From: Casp-actino8 sp001510335
GTDB lineage: Bacteria; Actinomycetota; Acidimicrobiia; Acidimicrobiales; Ilumatobacteraceae
Length of the DNA: 64,000 nucleotides
Reading direction: 5' to 3'
Assembly: GCA_027729635.1 (NCBI GenBank)
Contig: JAQCEM010000009.1
Span: 4,617 to 68,616 of the forward strand
This document shows positions 16,761-24,873 of the stretch, one piece after another (positions within the stretch are counted from its first letter, which is position 1; each line of letters begins with the position of its first letter). Under the pieces are notes generated by a model. That model saw only the letters and a program-made list of their open reading frames with translations. It was not told the DNA's origin and did not search any database. Both the position numbers and the translations under genes were made by a program.

Positions 16761-18296
16761 ATGCCTGTTTTTGCATCCGATCTTGCCCGTGATCGTTCAG
16801 ACGAGATAGCGGTTCGGGATCCCAATAGGGCTTATACCTGGGCGCAGGTGGATGACATTCTCAATCGCACCGCGAATAATGCTCTTGAGACTGATCTTGG
16901 GCCCAAGCGTCGTGTAGCGGTCTTTGCTGAGAACGCTGCCGAGACTGCGTTTTCTCATTTGGGCTGCCTCTTAGGAAGCGCTTCGACGGTCCCGGTGAAC
17001 TTTCATCTCACCGCCGAAGAAGCCGCATACATCATGGTTGATTCTGAGTCACGCATTTTGTTCGTCGGTCCCGAGACTCTTGAGCGTGGCGTTGAAGCCG
17101 CCAAGATTGCTCGATCTGAAGGTGCAAAACTAACGATTGTTGGTTGGGACGTGTCGCATCCTGAAGTCATGGATTGGAATGACTGGCTGGCGCAGGGAGA
17201 TCCGAGTCATCCACCGCTCGATGTCAAGCCACGAGCCAATTTGCTGTACACATCGGGCACGACTGGTCGTCCAAAGGGCACCGAACTTCCACCCACGATG
17301 TTTGCTGGCGGCTCGACCATGGGCGAACACCTAGAAGGCATGAAGTCGAATCGCTTCGCCGAATACGGGACTCACCTTGTTGTCGGTCCGATGTATCACA
17401 CTGGTCCACTCAACGGAATGCGTTTGCTCGTTCGTGGCGTACCAATGGTGATTCTCGCCAAGTTTGATGCTGAGCAAACTCTTGAAGCCATCGCTACATA
17501 CAAAACTGAAACTTCAGTGATGGTGCCGACACACTTTGTTCGTTTGTTGGCATTGCCAGAAGCAGTGAAGGCCAAGTACGACGTGTCATCGATGAAGTTG
17601 GTCGCCCACACTGGGGCCTCATGCCCCGTTGATATCAAGCGATCAATGATTGATTGGTGGGGACTGATTTTCACCGATGCCTATGGTGCGACCGAAGTAG
17701 GTACGACGTGTCAAATCTCGAGCGCTGATTGGCTCGAGAATCCTGGCTCAGTCGGTCGACCGGTTCCGCCATTCTCGGTCATTGTGTTCGATGACGACGG
17801 CAACGAGCTACCGGCTAACACTGAAGGTCGTTTGTTTTTTAAGGATGCAACGGGCCGCGGAGTGATTTACCCGAATGATGCCGAGAAGACCAGGGCTGCA
17901 AACATCGCGCCAGGTATTTTCACGCTAGGAGAAATTGGTTACGTCAATGATGGTGGCTTTGTGTACATCACTGATCGTTTTAGCGACATGGTCGTCTCTG
18001 GTGGAGTCAATATCTATCCCGCTGAAGCCGAACAAGTTTTGGTGCAACACCTTGATCTCTTAGACGTTGCGTGTATCGGTATTCCTCACGCTGAAATGGG
18101 TGAAGAGCTCAAGGCTCTCGCGATTCCGCGTGACCTAGAGAACCCTCCGGACGCTAAAGAAGTTTTGGCTTTTTGTCGTGAGCGGTTGAGTCATTTCAAG
18201 TGCCCACGCACCGTCGAATTTGTTGAAGACCTTGGTCGTAACACCATGGGCAAAATCAATAAGCGCAAACTGCGCGCTCCCTACTGGGAGAAGTAA
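16761..18296 (+). CDS. AMP-dependent acyl-CoA synthetase (FadD-like)
   Basis: 511 aa. LLYTSGTTGRPKGTE is the phosphate-binding loop, DAYGATE the adenine motif, SGGVNIYPAEAE the hinge region and MGKINKRKL the C-terminal Lys motif. Two departures from consensus: the ribose-binding TGD motif reads TLGEIGY (Asp to Glu), and DRxxDM has Phe-Ser in place of Lys. The enzyme may still work, but altered kinetics or substrate is possible. It shares the C-terminus LRAPYWE with the ligase at 3335-4912, suggesting a common origin. Next to an enoyl-CoA hydratase and an importer. Confidence 0.88.
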   Translation: MPVFASDLARDRSDEIAVRDPNRAYTWAQVDDILNRTANNALETDLGPKRRVAVFAENAAETAFSHLGCLLGSASTVPVNFHLTAEEAAYIMVDSESRILFVGPETLERGVEAAKIARSEGAKLTIVGWDVSHPEVMDWNDWLAQGDPSHPPLDVKPRANLLYTSGTTGRPKGTELPPTMFAGGSTMGEHLEGMKSNRFAEYGTHLVVGPMYHTGPLNGMRLLVRGVPMVILAKFDAEQTLEAIATYKTETSVMVPTHFVRLLALPEAVKAKYDVSSMKLVAHTGASCPVDIKRSMIDWWGLIFTDAYGATEVGTTCQISSADWLENPGSVGRPVPPFSVIVFDDDGNELPANTEGRLFFKDATGRGVIYPNDAEKTRAANIAPGIFTLGEIGYVNDGGFVYITDRFSDMVVSGGVNIYPAEAEQVLVQHLDLLDVACIGIPHAEMGEELKALAIPRDLENPPDAKEVLAFCRERLSHFKCPRTVEFVEDLGRNTMGKINKRKLRAPYWEK

Positions 18297-18319
18297 GAGC
18301 ATCAAAGTAGGAGAGTCAT

Positions 18320-19159
18320 ATGTCTGACCCAGTGCTGTTAATCGACAATCCATTGCCGAAGGTTCGTCGATTCACTTTGAACAGACCCGATAAGCGAAAC
18401 GCTTTGAATGATGATTTGCGTGGCGCGTTGTTTGCTGCACTGCGCGAGGGCGACAAAGCGCGTGATGTATCGGTGATGATCATTCGCGGGGCGGGTTCGA
18501 CTTTTTGCGCGGGTTACGACCTCGGCTCGCCCAATAGCGATGTCGAACGTTCGATTTCACGAGCCGATGGCTGGTGGTCGCGCCATGTCGTGAACAACTG
18601 GTTTGAAATGTGGGATATGTCGACCCCCATCATCGGGCAGGTACACGGTTACTGCTTGGCCGGTGGCACCGAACTGGCTACTGCATGCGACCTTGTCTAT
18701 GTGGCTGAAGACGCGAAGATTGGCTATCCGCCAGTTCGCTTGATGTCTCCTCCAGATATGCAGTGGCAGACCTGGATGATGGGTTTGCGTCGCGGTATGG
18801 AAGCTTTGTTGACTGGCGACTCAATGAGCGGTGTAGAGGCGGTGACCAACGGTTTTGCTAACCGAGCACATCCGGCTGACGAACTCGATGCGGCTGTTTT
18901 GGCAATGGCTGAACGTATTGCGAAGATTCCGGCTGATCTGTTGGCACTTAATAAGCGAGTTGCTCATCGTGCGATGGACGTGATGGGGATTCGTGCCGGT
19001 ATTCGCGCTACTGCCGAGATCCAGGCGTTGGGTTTTCATCAGCCGTCGTCGATGGAATACATGCAGTCTTTTGTCACTAAGGGTGTCACTGCTGCCTTAA
19101 GTGAAAGAGATGCGGCTTTTGGTGATTACCGCGAGTCGGGCGACTCGAAAAATTCATAA
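18320..19159 (+). CDS. Enoyl-CoA hydratase/isomerase family protein
   Basis: 279 aa, crotonase fold. RFTLNRPDKRNALNDDL, oxyanion-hole regions STFCAGYDLGSP and GYCLAGGTELATACDL, then YPPVRLMSPPDMQ. The position that carries one catalytic Glu in hydratases is within GGTELA; the second Glu position is not clear, so isomerase or other crotonase chemistry is possible. Start follows GTAGGAGAGTCAT. Downstream of the acyl-CoA ligase, consistent with beta-oxidation of an imported acid. Confidence 0.88.
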   Translation: MSDPVLLIDNPLPKVRRFTLNRPDKRNALNDDLRGALFAALREGDKARDVSVMIIRGAGSTFCAGYDLGSPNSDVERSISRADGWWSRHVVNNWFEMWDMSTPIIGQVHGYCLAGGTELATACDLVYVAEDAKIGYPPVRLMSPPDMQWQTWMMGLRRGMEALLTGDSMSGVEAVTNGFANRAHPADELDAAVLAMAERIAKIPADLLALNKRVAHRAMDVMGIRAGIRATAEIQALGFHQPSSMEYMQSFVTKGVTAALSERDAAFGDYRESGDSKNS

Positions 19160-19284
19160 GAAACCCCCTGGGAAGAAATAGACCTGATAGTTCGTCGTGG
19201 CGTTTGATTAGGTGAGGTCGGTGTGGCAGGCTTCACAGAGCGAGTTTCCATTCGGGGCTCGAGGTCATCCATAGGGGGATACTT

Positions 19285-20697
19285 ATGAGGAATAGAAAGA
19301 TCAGCTTTGTCGCTGGCTTGGCTATTGCAGGTTTGCTTGTTGGCGCCTGTAGCGAAGATTCATCGACAACCACGAATGCTCCAGCGGCGTCGGAAGCTCC
19401 GACCACCGACGCCCCGTCAGGCTCTGATGCCCCCGCAGCAACAGAGGCTCCTGCAGAATCAGAATCGCCCATCTCGGCCGAGAATCAGGCACACGCAGTT
19501 GAATACACCGGAGGAACCGCTGGTGCCGCGACTGGCACCGAGCCCTTCGTTGTGGGTTACGTGAACCAAGAAGGTGGCACACCTGGCTTCCCCGAAGCCT
19601 CAATTGGTGTTGATGCTGCCGTGTGGTACATCAACAACTACCTCGGTGGTATTGATGGACGCCCGATTGAACTTGCCACCTGCATCGTCACTAGAGAAGA
19701 AGATGGTCAGAAGTGCGCACAAGAAATGCTCGCCAACGATCAGGTCTCAGTTGTTTTGACTGGGGCCATGTTGACCGGCAACGCTCCGTTGTTGGACGGC
19801 CTTGCTGGTAAGAAGCCTGTTTACATCTCGAACCCGTTGACCACACCTGAGTTCCTAGCTGCTGATGCATTCGCTTTCACGCCTGGCTCACCTGGTGTTG
19901 TCGGTGGTTTGACAGTGTTTATTGCTAAGTACCTGGGTGATCTTGAAGGCAAAGAGATCAAGAAGGTTGCCGTTGTTTTTGGTGACAACCCTGCAGGTCA
20001 GGTTGCATTCAACATGTTGACCAAGCCCGTTTTCGAAAGCCTGGGTGTTGAAGTTACTGGTGTTGCTGCTGCTGACACCGCAGGCGCAACCGAAATGGCC
20101 AGCCTCATTCAGGCTGCTGGAGCGCAGGACGCTGACGTTTTTTACCCGTTGGTGACCATTGGTAGCTGTATCGCTGTCTATGACGCATTGCAGACTCTTG
20201 AAATCGAGACCACAGTTGTCACAACTGGTCTTTGCTTCGGTGTGCCCATGCAGACCCACCTCAAAGAACTCGGCATTGACGCCAAGTTGCCTGATGGTTG
20301 GTACTTCGGTGGCTATGGCTACTCGTATGAGATCCCGGGTAATCCCGACATTGATGCCTATATCGAAGCAATATTCGCTTACGCCGCAACCGAAGGTATG
20401 GATGCAGCAACTCTCGAGTACACCGGCTTCGGTGGCCCGACTTTTGGAACTTTGATGACCATTGCTCAATTCGCCAATGGTGGCGTTGCTGATCCCGATG
20501 GATACCGAACTGCAGCTCAGGCCTTTACTGGCCCCGGTTGGGGTGTCGTTGGTGCACAGAAGTGTGGCGGTAACCCGACGTTCCCGTCGTTGTGCGGATT
20601 CCAAATTGGTGTTCAGCAACAACAGGGTGCTGACTATGTTTCCATCATGGATGGTTTCAACGGCAAACCAGTTGATGCCCAAGCCGATTTAGGTTGA
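19285..20697 (+). CDS. ABC transporter substrate-binding lipoprotein (Liv/Peripla_BP_6 type)
   Basis: 470 aa. Signal peptide MRNRKISFVAGLAIAGLLVG with lipobox VGAC (Cys22), then a 45-residue Ser/Thr/Ala/Pro/Glu linker, then a type I periplasmic-binding fold (FVVGYVNQEGGTPGFPE, KPVYISNP, VVFGDNPAGQVA, WYFGGYGY). It would deliver a branched-chain amino acid, amide or aromatic/short acid to the permease encoded next. The start follows TAGGGGGATACTT. Neighbouring CoA ligase and hydratase genes suggest that a carboxylic acid rather than an amino acid is imported, which is inference. Confidence 0.9.
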   Translation: MRNRKISFVAGLAIAGLLVGACSEDSSTTTNAPAASEAPTTDAPSGSDAPAATEAPAESESPISAENQAHAVEYTGGTAGAATGTEPFVVGYVNQEGGTPGFPEASIGVDAAVWYINNYLGGIDGRPIELATCIVTREEDGQKCAQEMLANDQVSVVLTGAMLTGNAPLLDGLAGKKPVYISNPLTTPEFLAADAFAFTPGSPGVVGGLTVFIAKYLGDLEGKEIKKVAVVFGDNPAGQVAFNMLTKPVFESLGVEVTGVAAADTAGATEMASLIQAAGAQDADVFYPLVTIGSCIAVYDALQTLEIETTVVTTGLCFGVPMQTHLKELGIDAKLPDGWYFGGYGYSYEIPGNPDIDAYIEAIFAYAATEGMDAATLEYTGFGGPTFGTLMTIAQFANGGVADPDGYRTAAQAFTGPGWGVVGAQKCGGNPTFPSLCGFQIGVQQQQGADYVSIMDGFNGKPVDAQADLG

Positions 20698-20708
20698 TTC
20701 ATTGTTAA

Positions 20709-20724
20709 GTGACCCATGGGTCAC
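20709..20724. repeat. 16-bp perfect palindrome GTGACCCATGGGTCAC
   Basis: Uninterrupted 8+8 dyad 11 bases after the substrate-binding protein stop. It may be an operator for the downstream permease genes or part of a transcript-processing structure with the larger hairpin that follows. Confidence 0.6.
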
Positions 20725-20732
20725 ACAACGAC

Positions 20733-20770
20733 AGAGGGTGTGGTGGATCGCAAGATCTGCCACACCCTCT
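20733..20770 (+). terminator. Strong intra-operon hairpin, GNRA-capped, between binding protein and permease
   Basis: A 17-bp stem (two G-U wobbles) closes on a GCAA tetraloop: AGAGGGTGTGGTGGATC pairs with GATCTGCCACACCCTCT. Only three T residues follow, so it is a leaky terminator or an mRNA 3'-end stabiliser. Such hairpins between a substrate-binding gene and its permease commonly raise the binding protein over the membrane parts. Confidence 0.75.
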
Positions 20771-20803
20771 TTGCTAACCCAAAATTAATAGCAGGAGTTA
20801 ACA

Positions 20804-23020
20804 GTGGAGACTTTGGTCAAATTCGTTAAACAACGTAAAGGTGTTGTTTCAGCACTGATTGTTGTCGTGGTATTCGCACTGATGTACGCGACCGATGCGA
20901 AACAGTTAGCCCCGATGTTTTCCAATGTAGGCACTGGGGCACTTATCTCTGCCATCGCGCTCGGTGTGGTGTTGACTTACCGCGGCTCTGGTGTTGTGAA
21001 CTTCGCCAATGGTGTCGTGACAATTTTTATCGCGTATTGGTTTTATGGTCTGCGTTTCGAAGGAAAGTTGTACGTTCCGCCGTTACCAAACCCGTTGGCA
21101 CTGATTGAGATCGTTGTCAACCTTTTCAATGGTTCTCGAGAGAATTTAGACCTGCCTAACTGGCCGACGGTGATTGACTTACCCGGCGATCGACTGGCCC
21201 TTCCAGTTGCATTGTTCGCAGCAGTCGTTTTGTCAGTTCTTCTCGGATTGTTCTTACACTTCGTGATTTTCCGTCCGTTGCGTAACGCACCAGTTTTGGC
21301 CAAAGTTGTCACCAGTGTCGGTCTCTTTGTGGTTTTGCAAGAGTTCGTACGACTTCGTTTTGGTGAGACAGTCAAAAGCGGAATCAAATTGCCTCTTCCC
21401 AAAGGAAAAGTCAAACTGCCGGGCGATTTGGGTGCAATACCGAACAACCAACTATTTTTAGTGGCGCTCGTTGTGGTCATAGCGGTTGCCTTGTGGGCAG
21501 TTTTCAAATACACCCGTTTCGGACTCGCAACACGCGCCGCAGCGGAAAACGAAAAGGGTGCGATTGTTCTTGGTTTTTCTCCTGACTTCTTGGCTGGCGC
21601 TAATTGGGTGATTTCCACGGTCATTGCTGGCATGCTCGGTGTTTTGGCCTCACCGATTACCAACCTTGACACCATCACCATGCCGTTGTTAATTGTGCCC
21701 GCTCTTGGTGCAGCACTTTTGGCAAGCTTTTCCTCTTTTGGAATCACCGTTTTTGCCGGAATCGGTATTGCGATGATGCAGGCGTGGATTCAATATCAGG
21801 GTGCGCAGAAGTGGTTCCCGTCAGGTGTGCTTCCTGCCCCTGGACTAGTGCAAGCTTTACCTTTCATCATCATTGTGATTGCGATGATTTCGCGAGGAAA
21901 GTCCTTGCCAGAGCGTGGTGCAGTGACGTTGGGTCGAATGCCTTTTGCGGTGAGTCCGCGAAAAGTGTTGCCACTCACGGTGCTCGGCTCGGCAGCAACC
22001 CTTGTTCTTCTTTTCGGATTCAGTTACGACTGGCGACAATCAACAATTAACACTTTGGTTGCAATCGTGATTTCACTGTCACTCGTTGTGCTCGTTGGTT
22101 TTGTTGGGCAGATCTCCTTGGCACAAATGGCGATTGCGGGAACCGCTGGATTCTTTTTGTCGAAGTACTTCTCCGATCTTCCGTTCCCACTTGGACCGAT
22201 CATTGGGGCACTTGTTGCCGCAGTGTTCGGAACGTTGATTGCGATTCCTGCTCTTCGTGTTCGTGGTGTGAACTTGGCAGTGATCACGTTGTCAGCCGCG
22301 GTGGCGATTGAGCAATTGATTTTCAAGAACAAGACTTTTGCCGGTGAATCAGGAGCGCTTAAAGTTTCACCGCCCGAAATCGGCGGAAAAGATTTTGGAC
22401 CAAACAATACGAATCTGAAAGTGCTTGGTTTGAAGGCCAAGGACGACATTCCGCCGAATGTGTGGTTTGGCGTGGTGTGTTTGATCATCGTGGTGATTAT
22501 GTGCCTGATGGTGGTCAACGTGCGTCGCTCGGCAACGGGTCGTCAGTTCTTGGCAGTTCGTAGTAATGAACGTGCGGCCGCGGCGACGGGAATCAATGTG
22601 GCGAGCGCGAAGGTTTTGGCCTTTGGTCTGTCAGCGTTTATCGCTGGTATCGGTGGTGCTTTATCTGGCTACCGTTTTGGTTCAGTGACTCCGCAATACT
22701 TCGGTGCTTTCGCCTCGTTGACGTTCTTGGCCTTTGCCTACCTTGGTGGTATCGCCAGTGTCAGTGGCGCCGTTGTGGCAGGGATCATCGCTCCAAATGG
22801 CCTAAACTTCAATTTCTTGGAAAATATCTTGCATATTGACCCGGGCTATGCCACTTTGATAGGTGGTATCGGGCTTATCGTGACAGCAGTGAAAAATCCG
22901 GAAGGTATCGCTGGCACAGCTCGTCTAGTTGCTATGCAAAAAGGAGAACGTAAGGCACGAAAAGAAGCACTATTAAAACAGCAAGCTGAATTGAATAGGG
23001 AAAATGAGGGGGCTACATGA
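20804..23020 (+). CDS. Fused LivH-LivM ABC transporter permease
   Basis: 738 aa, the sum of two permeases. Residues about 1-370 are LivH-like (AIALGVVLTYRGSGVVNFANG, RAAAENEKGAIVLG). Residues about 385-710 are LivM-like (VVLVGFVGQISLAQMAIAG, AVRSNERAAAATGINV, FLAFAYLGGIASVSGA). About 16-18 hydrophobic segments are visible. A short charged tail rich in Lys/Arg/Glu follows. GTG start with GCAGGAGTTAACA upstream. Overlaps livG-like gene by 4 bases (ATGA). One polypeptide supplies both transmembrane halves of the importer. Confidence 0.9.
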   Translation: METLVKFVKQRKGVVSALIVVVVFALMYATDAKQLAPMFSNVGTGALISAIALGVVLTYRGSGVVNFANGVVTIFIAYWFYGLRFEGKLYVPPLPNPLALIEIVVNLFNGSRENLDLPNWPTVIDLPGDRLALPVALFAAVVLSVLLGLFLHFVIFRPLRNAPVLAKVVTSVGLFVVLQEFVRLRFGETVKSGIKLPLPKGKVKLPGDLGAIPNNQLFLVALVVVIAVALWAVFKYTRFGLATRAAAENEKGAIVLGFSPDFLAGANWVISTVIAGMLGVLASPITNLDTITMPLLIVPALGAALLASFSSFGITVFAGIGIAMMQAWIQYQGAQKWFPSGVLPAPGLVQALPFIIIVIAMISRGKSLPERGAVTLGRMPFAVSPRKVLPLTVLGSAATLVLLFGFSYDWRQSTINTLVAIVISLSLVVLVGFVGQISLAQMAIAGTAGFFLSKYFSDLPFPLGPIIGALVAAVFGTLIAIPALRVRGVNLAVITLSAAVAIEQLIFKNKTFAGESGALKVSPPEIGGKDFGPNNTNLKVLGLKAKDDIPPNVWFGVVCLIIVVIMCLMVVNVRRSATGRQFLAVRSNERAAAATGINVASAKVLAFGLSAFIAGIGGALSGYRFGSVTPQYFGAFASLTFLAFAYLGGIASVSGAVVAGIIAPNGLNFNFLENILHIDPGYATLIGGIGLIVTAVKNPEGIAGTARLVAMQKGERKARKEALLKQQAELNRENEGAT

Positions 23021-23775
23021 ACCTATTAACGACATCTGGCATGTCGGTGACATTTGGTGGTCTGCGGGCCGTCAATAACGTTGATATCACCGTCGAAAAA
23101 GGCAAGCTCGTCGGGCTCATCGGACCCAACGGCGCCGGCAAGACAACGTTTATTGACGGCATCACTGGTTTCGTTCCAACGACTGGTCGTATTGATTTCA
23201 AAGGAACTGAAATCAACAGCATGCCGGTGCACGAACGTGCTCGGTTGGGTCTTGGTCGTACCTGGCAGTCACTTGAACTTTTCGACGACCTCACCATCGA
23301 AGAAAACATCCAAGTGGCTGCCGAACGTCAGACCGCCAAGAGCTTTTTGGCCGACTTAGTTCGTCCAGGCCGCAAGCGCGATCACAGTGGAGTCGACTTT
23401 GCCTTCGAAGTTTTGGGTATCGGCGATCTTGCCAAGAAGTATCCGAACGAGATCAGTCAAGGTCAGCGCAAGTTAGTCTCGGCGGCCCGTGCACTCGCAG
23501 CCCGTCCCGAATTGGTGTGCATGGACGAGCCAGCTGCAGGTTTGGACACCGGCGAGTCCCAGGAGCTCGGTCAGCGCCTCCGCAGCATTATTGACGCTGG
23601 ACTCACCATTTTCTTGGTTGACCACGACATGGGCTTAGTGCTCGAAGTCTGCGATTACATCTATGTCATTGAGTTTGGTGTCAAGATCGCCGAAGGCACA
23701 CCAGCGCAGATCAAGAATGATCCAAAGGTCATCGAGGCTTACCTCGGAAGCAGTGCAACTGAGGGGGGACGCTGA
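23017..23775 (+). CDS. livG: ABC transporter ATP-binding protein, LivG type
   Basis: 252 aa. Walker A GPNGAGKTT, a LivG-like long insertion before the signature, signature-like ISQGQRKLVSAARALA, Walker B ELVCMDEPAAGLD and switch His in FLVDHDMG. The signature reads ISQGQ rather than LSGGQ, a tolerated variant in LivG. Translationally coupled to both neighbours by ATGA/TGATG overlaps. Confidence 0.9.
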   Translation: MNLLTTSGMSVTFGGLRAVNNVDITVEKGKLVGLIGPNGAGKTTFIDGITGFVPTTGRIDFKGTEINSMPVHERARLGLGRTWQSLELFDDLTIEENIQVAAERQTAKSFLADLVRPGRKRDHSGVDFAFEVLGIGDLAKKYPNEISQGQRKLVSAARALAARPELVCMDEPAAGLDTGESQELGQRLRSIIDAGLTIFLVDHDMGLVLEVCDYIYVIEFGVKIAEGTPAQIKNDPKVIEAYLGSSATEGGR

Positions 23776-24482
23776 TGTCGGCTCTAGTAGAAATCAAGGA
23801 TCTGAATACTGGGTACAACGGTGTTTCGGTTGTCCGTGGATTGAATCTCACAGTTAATCCAGGCGAAGTCGTGGCGCTTCTCGGGCCGAACGGTGCTGGC
23901 AAGACTACGACACTGCTCACGACCTCAGGACTTGTGCCGATTATTTCTGGAGACATCAAAGTTTTTGGAAAGTCAATTAAGGGTCGGCGCCCGCACATGA
24001 TTGCGCGTGAAGGTCTCGCTCATGTTCCCGAGGGGCGCGCTTTGTTTTACCAGTTGACAGTTGCTGAAAACCTCAGACTCGGCGCCGCCAGAGGGTCCGC
24101 AGATGTCAAGAAGGCTTTGGGGTATTTTCCAGCACTCGAATCGATTCTCGATCGTCGTGCTGGCTTGTTGTCTGGTGGAGAACAGCAGATGCTCGCAATG
24201 GCTCGTGCACTCACGGTGAATCCGAAGCTGTTGATGGTCGACGAAATGAGTCTCGGACTTGCTCCGATCATCGTCGAGCGTCTGCTGCCGATTCTGCGAA
24301 CGATCGCTGATGACACTGGTGCCGGTGTCTTGCTGGTCGAACAGCACGTGCACATGGCGTTGCAGGTTGCCGATCGTGCGTATGTGTTAAGCCATGGCCA
24401 ATTGGCGATGGAAGGCAACGCTGCCGACATGGCCAAGGACCGCAGTCTCATCCAGGCCAGCTACCTCGGAGAAACCAACTAA
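23775..24482 (+). CDS. livF: ABC transporter ATP-binding protein, LivF type
   Basis: 235 aa. Walker A GPNGAGKTT, VPEGRALFYQLTVAENL (LivF hallmark), signature LLSGGEQQMLAMARAL, Walker B LLMVDEMSLGLAP and LLVEQHVHMAL. Start overlaps the LivG-like stop by one base. Last gene of the importer operon; its final codons form part of a hairpin with the convergent gene. Confidence 0.92.
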   Translation: MSALVEIKDLNTGYNGVSVVRGLNLTVNPGEVVALLGPNGAGKTTTLLTTSGLVPIISGDIKVFGKSIKGRRPHMIAREGLAHVPEGRALFYQLTVAENLRLGAARGSADVKKALGYFPALESILDRRAGLLSGGEQQMLAMARALTVNPKLLMVDEMSLGLAPIIVERLLPILRTIADDTGAGVLLVEQHVHMALQVADRAYVLSHGQLAMEGNAADMAKDRSLIQASYLGETN

Positions 24483-24505
24483 CTAATTGCTATTTAGTAG
24501 TTGGT
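24474..24505. terminator. Hairpin made of the two convergent gene ends
   Basis: ACCAACTA-A-CTAA pairs with TTAG-TAGTTGGT, one bulged A, six-to-seven-base loop. It includes the last codons of LivF and of the convergent epoxide-hydrolase-like gene, whose stops are 7 bases apart. No T-tract is present, so intrinsic termination is uncertain; it could protect 3' ends in both directions. Confidence 0.4.
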
Positions 24506-24864
24506 AGTTGCTTCATGTAGGTCTGAAGGTCGAAGTAGTCGCGCCACAGCGTGATCTTGCCATCGACAACTTCCCAGACGCCGGTGACGGGCATTTCCAG
24601 CCAGCCAAAAGGCATATGGAATTTGTCGGTGCGCTCGTTAAACACGTAGTTCCCGGTCGCGGCCTCACGATGTACCGGCCAGGCAACTTCGCTACAACCT
24701 TCAATCATCGGCTTGAGCATCGACGAAATGGCCTCGGGCCCGAATACTTTGCCCATCGGCACATTGTCGTATTCGCAGTTGTCACTGACAAGTGCGACTG
24801 CGGCATCAACGTTGCGGTCTTCAATTGCCTGAATGAAGGCATTCACTGTTTCGAGAGGGGTCAT
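24490..24864 (-). CDS. Limonene-1,2-epoxide hydrolase-like protein
   Basis: 124 aa. TPLETVNAFIQAIEDRNVDAA, CEYDNVPMGKVFGPEAI, and the C-terminal VDGKITLWRDYFDLQTY match the LEH family of small cone-shaped epoxide hydrolases; the R-D pair in LWRDYFD and an Asp in YDNVP are at plausible catalytic positions. LEH opens a cyclic epoxide by direct water attack. A SnoaL-like protein of other function is possible. Start preceded by AAGGAATTGTT. Last gene of the minus operon with the selenoprotein candidate (9 bases apart) and a molybdoenzyme. Confidence 0.82.
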   Translation of the reverse strand: MTPLETVNAFIQAIEDRNVDAAVALVSDNCEYDNVPMGKVFGPEAISSMLKPMIEGCSEVAWPVHREAATGNYVFNERTDKFHMPFGWLEMPVTGVWEVVDGKITLWRDYFDLQTYMKQLPTTK

Positions 24865-24873
24865 AACAATTCC

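Noticed and set aside
19888..20682. 264-aa ORF antisense to the substrate-binding lipoprotein
   Set aside because: Shadow of a long real gene; no domain, no RBS, biased composition expected from the complement.
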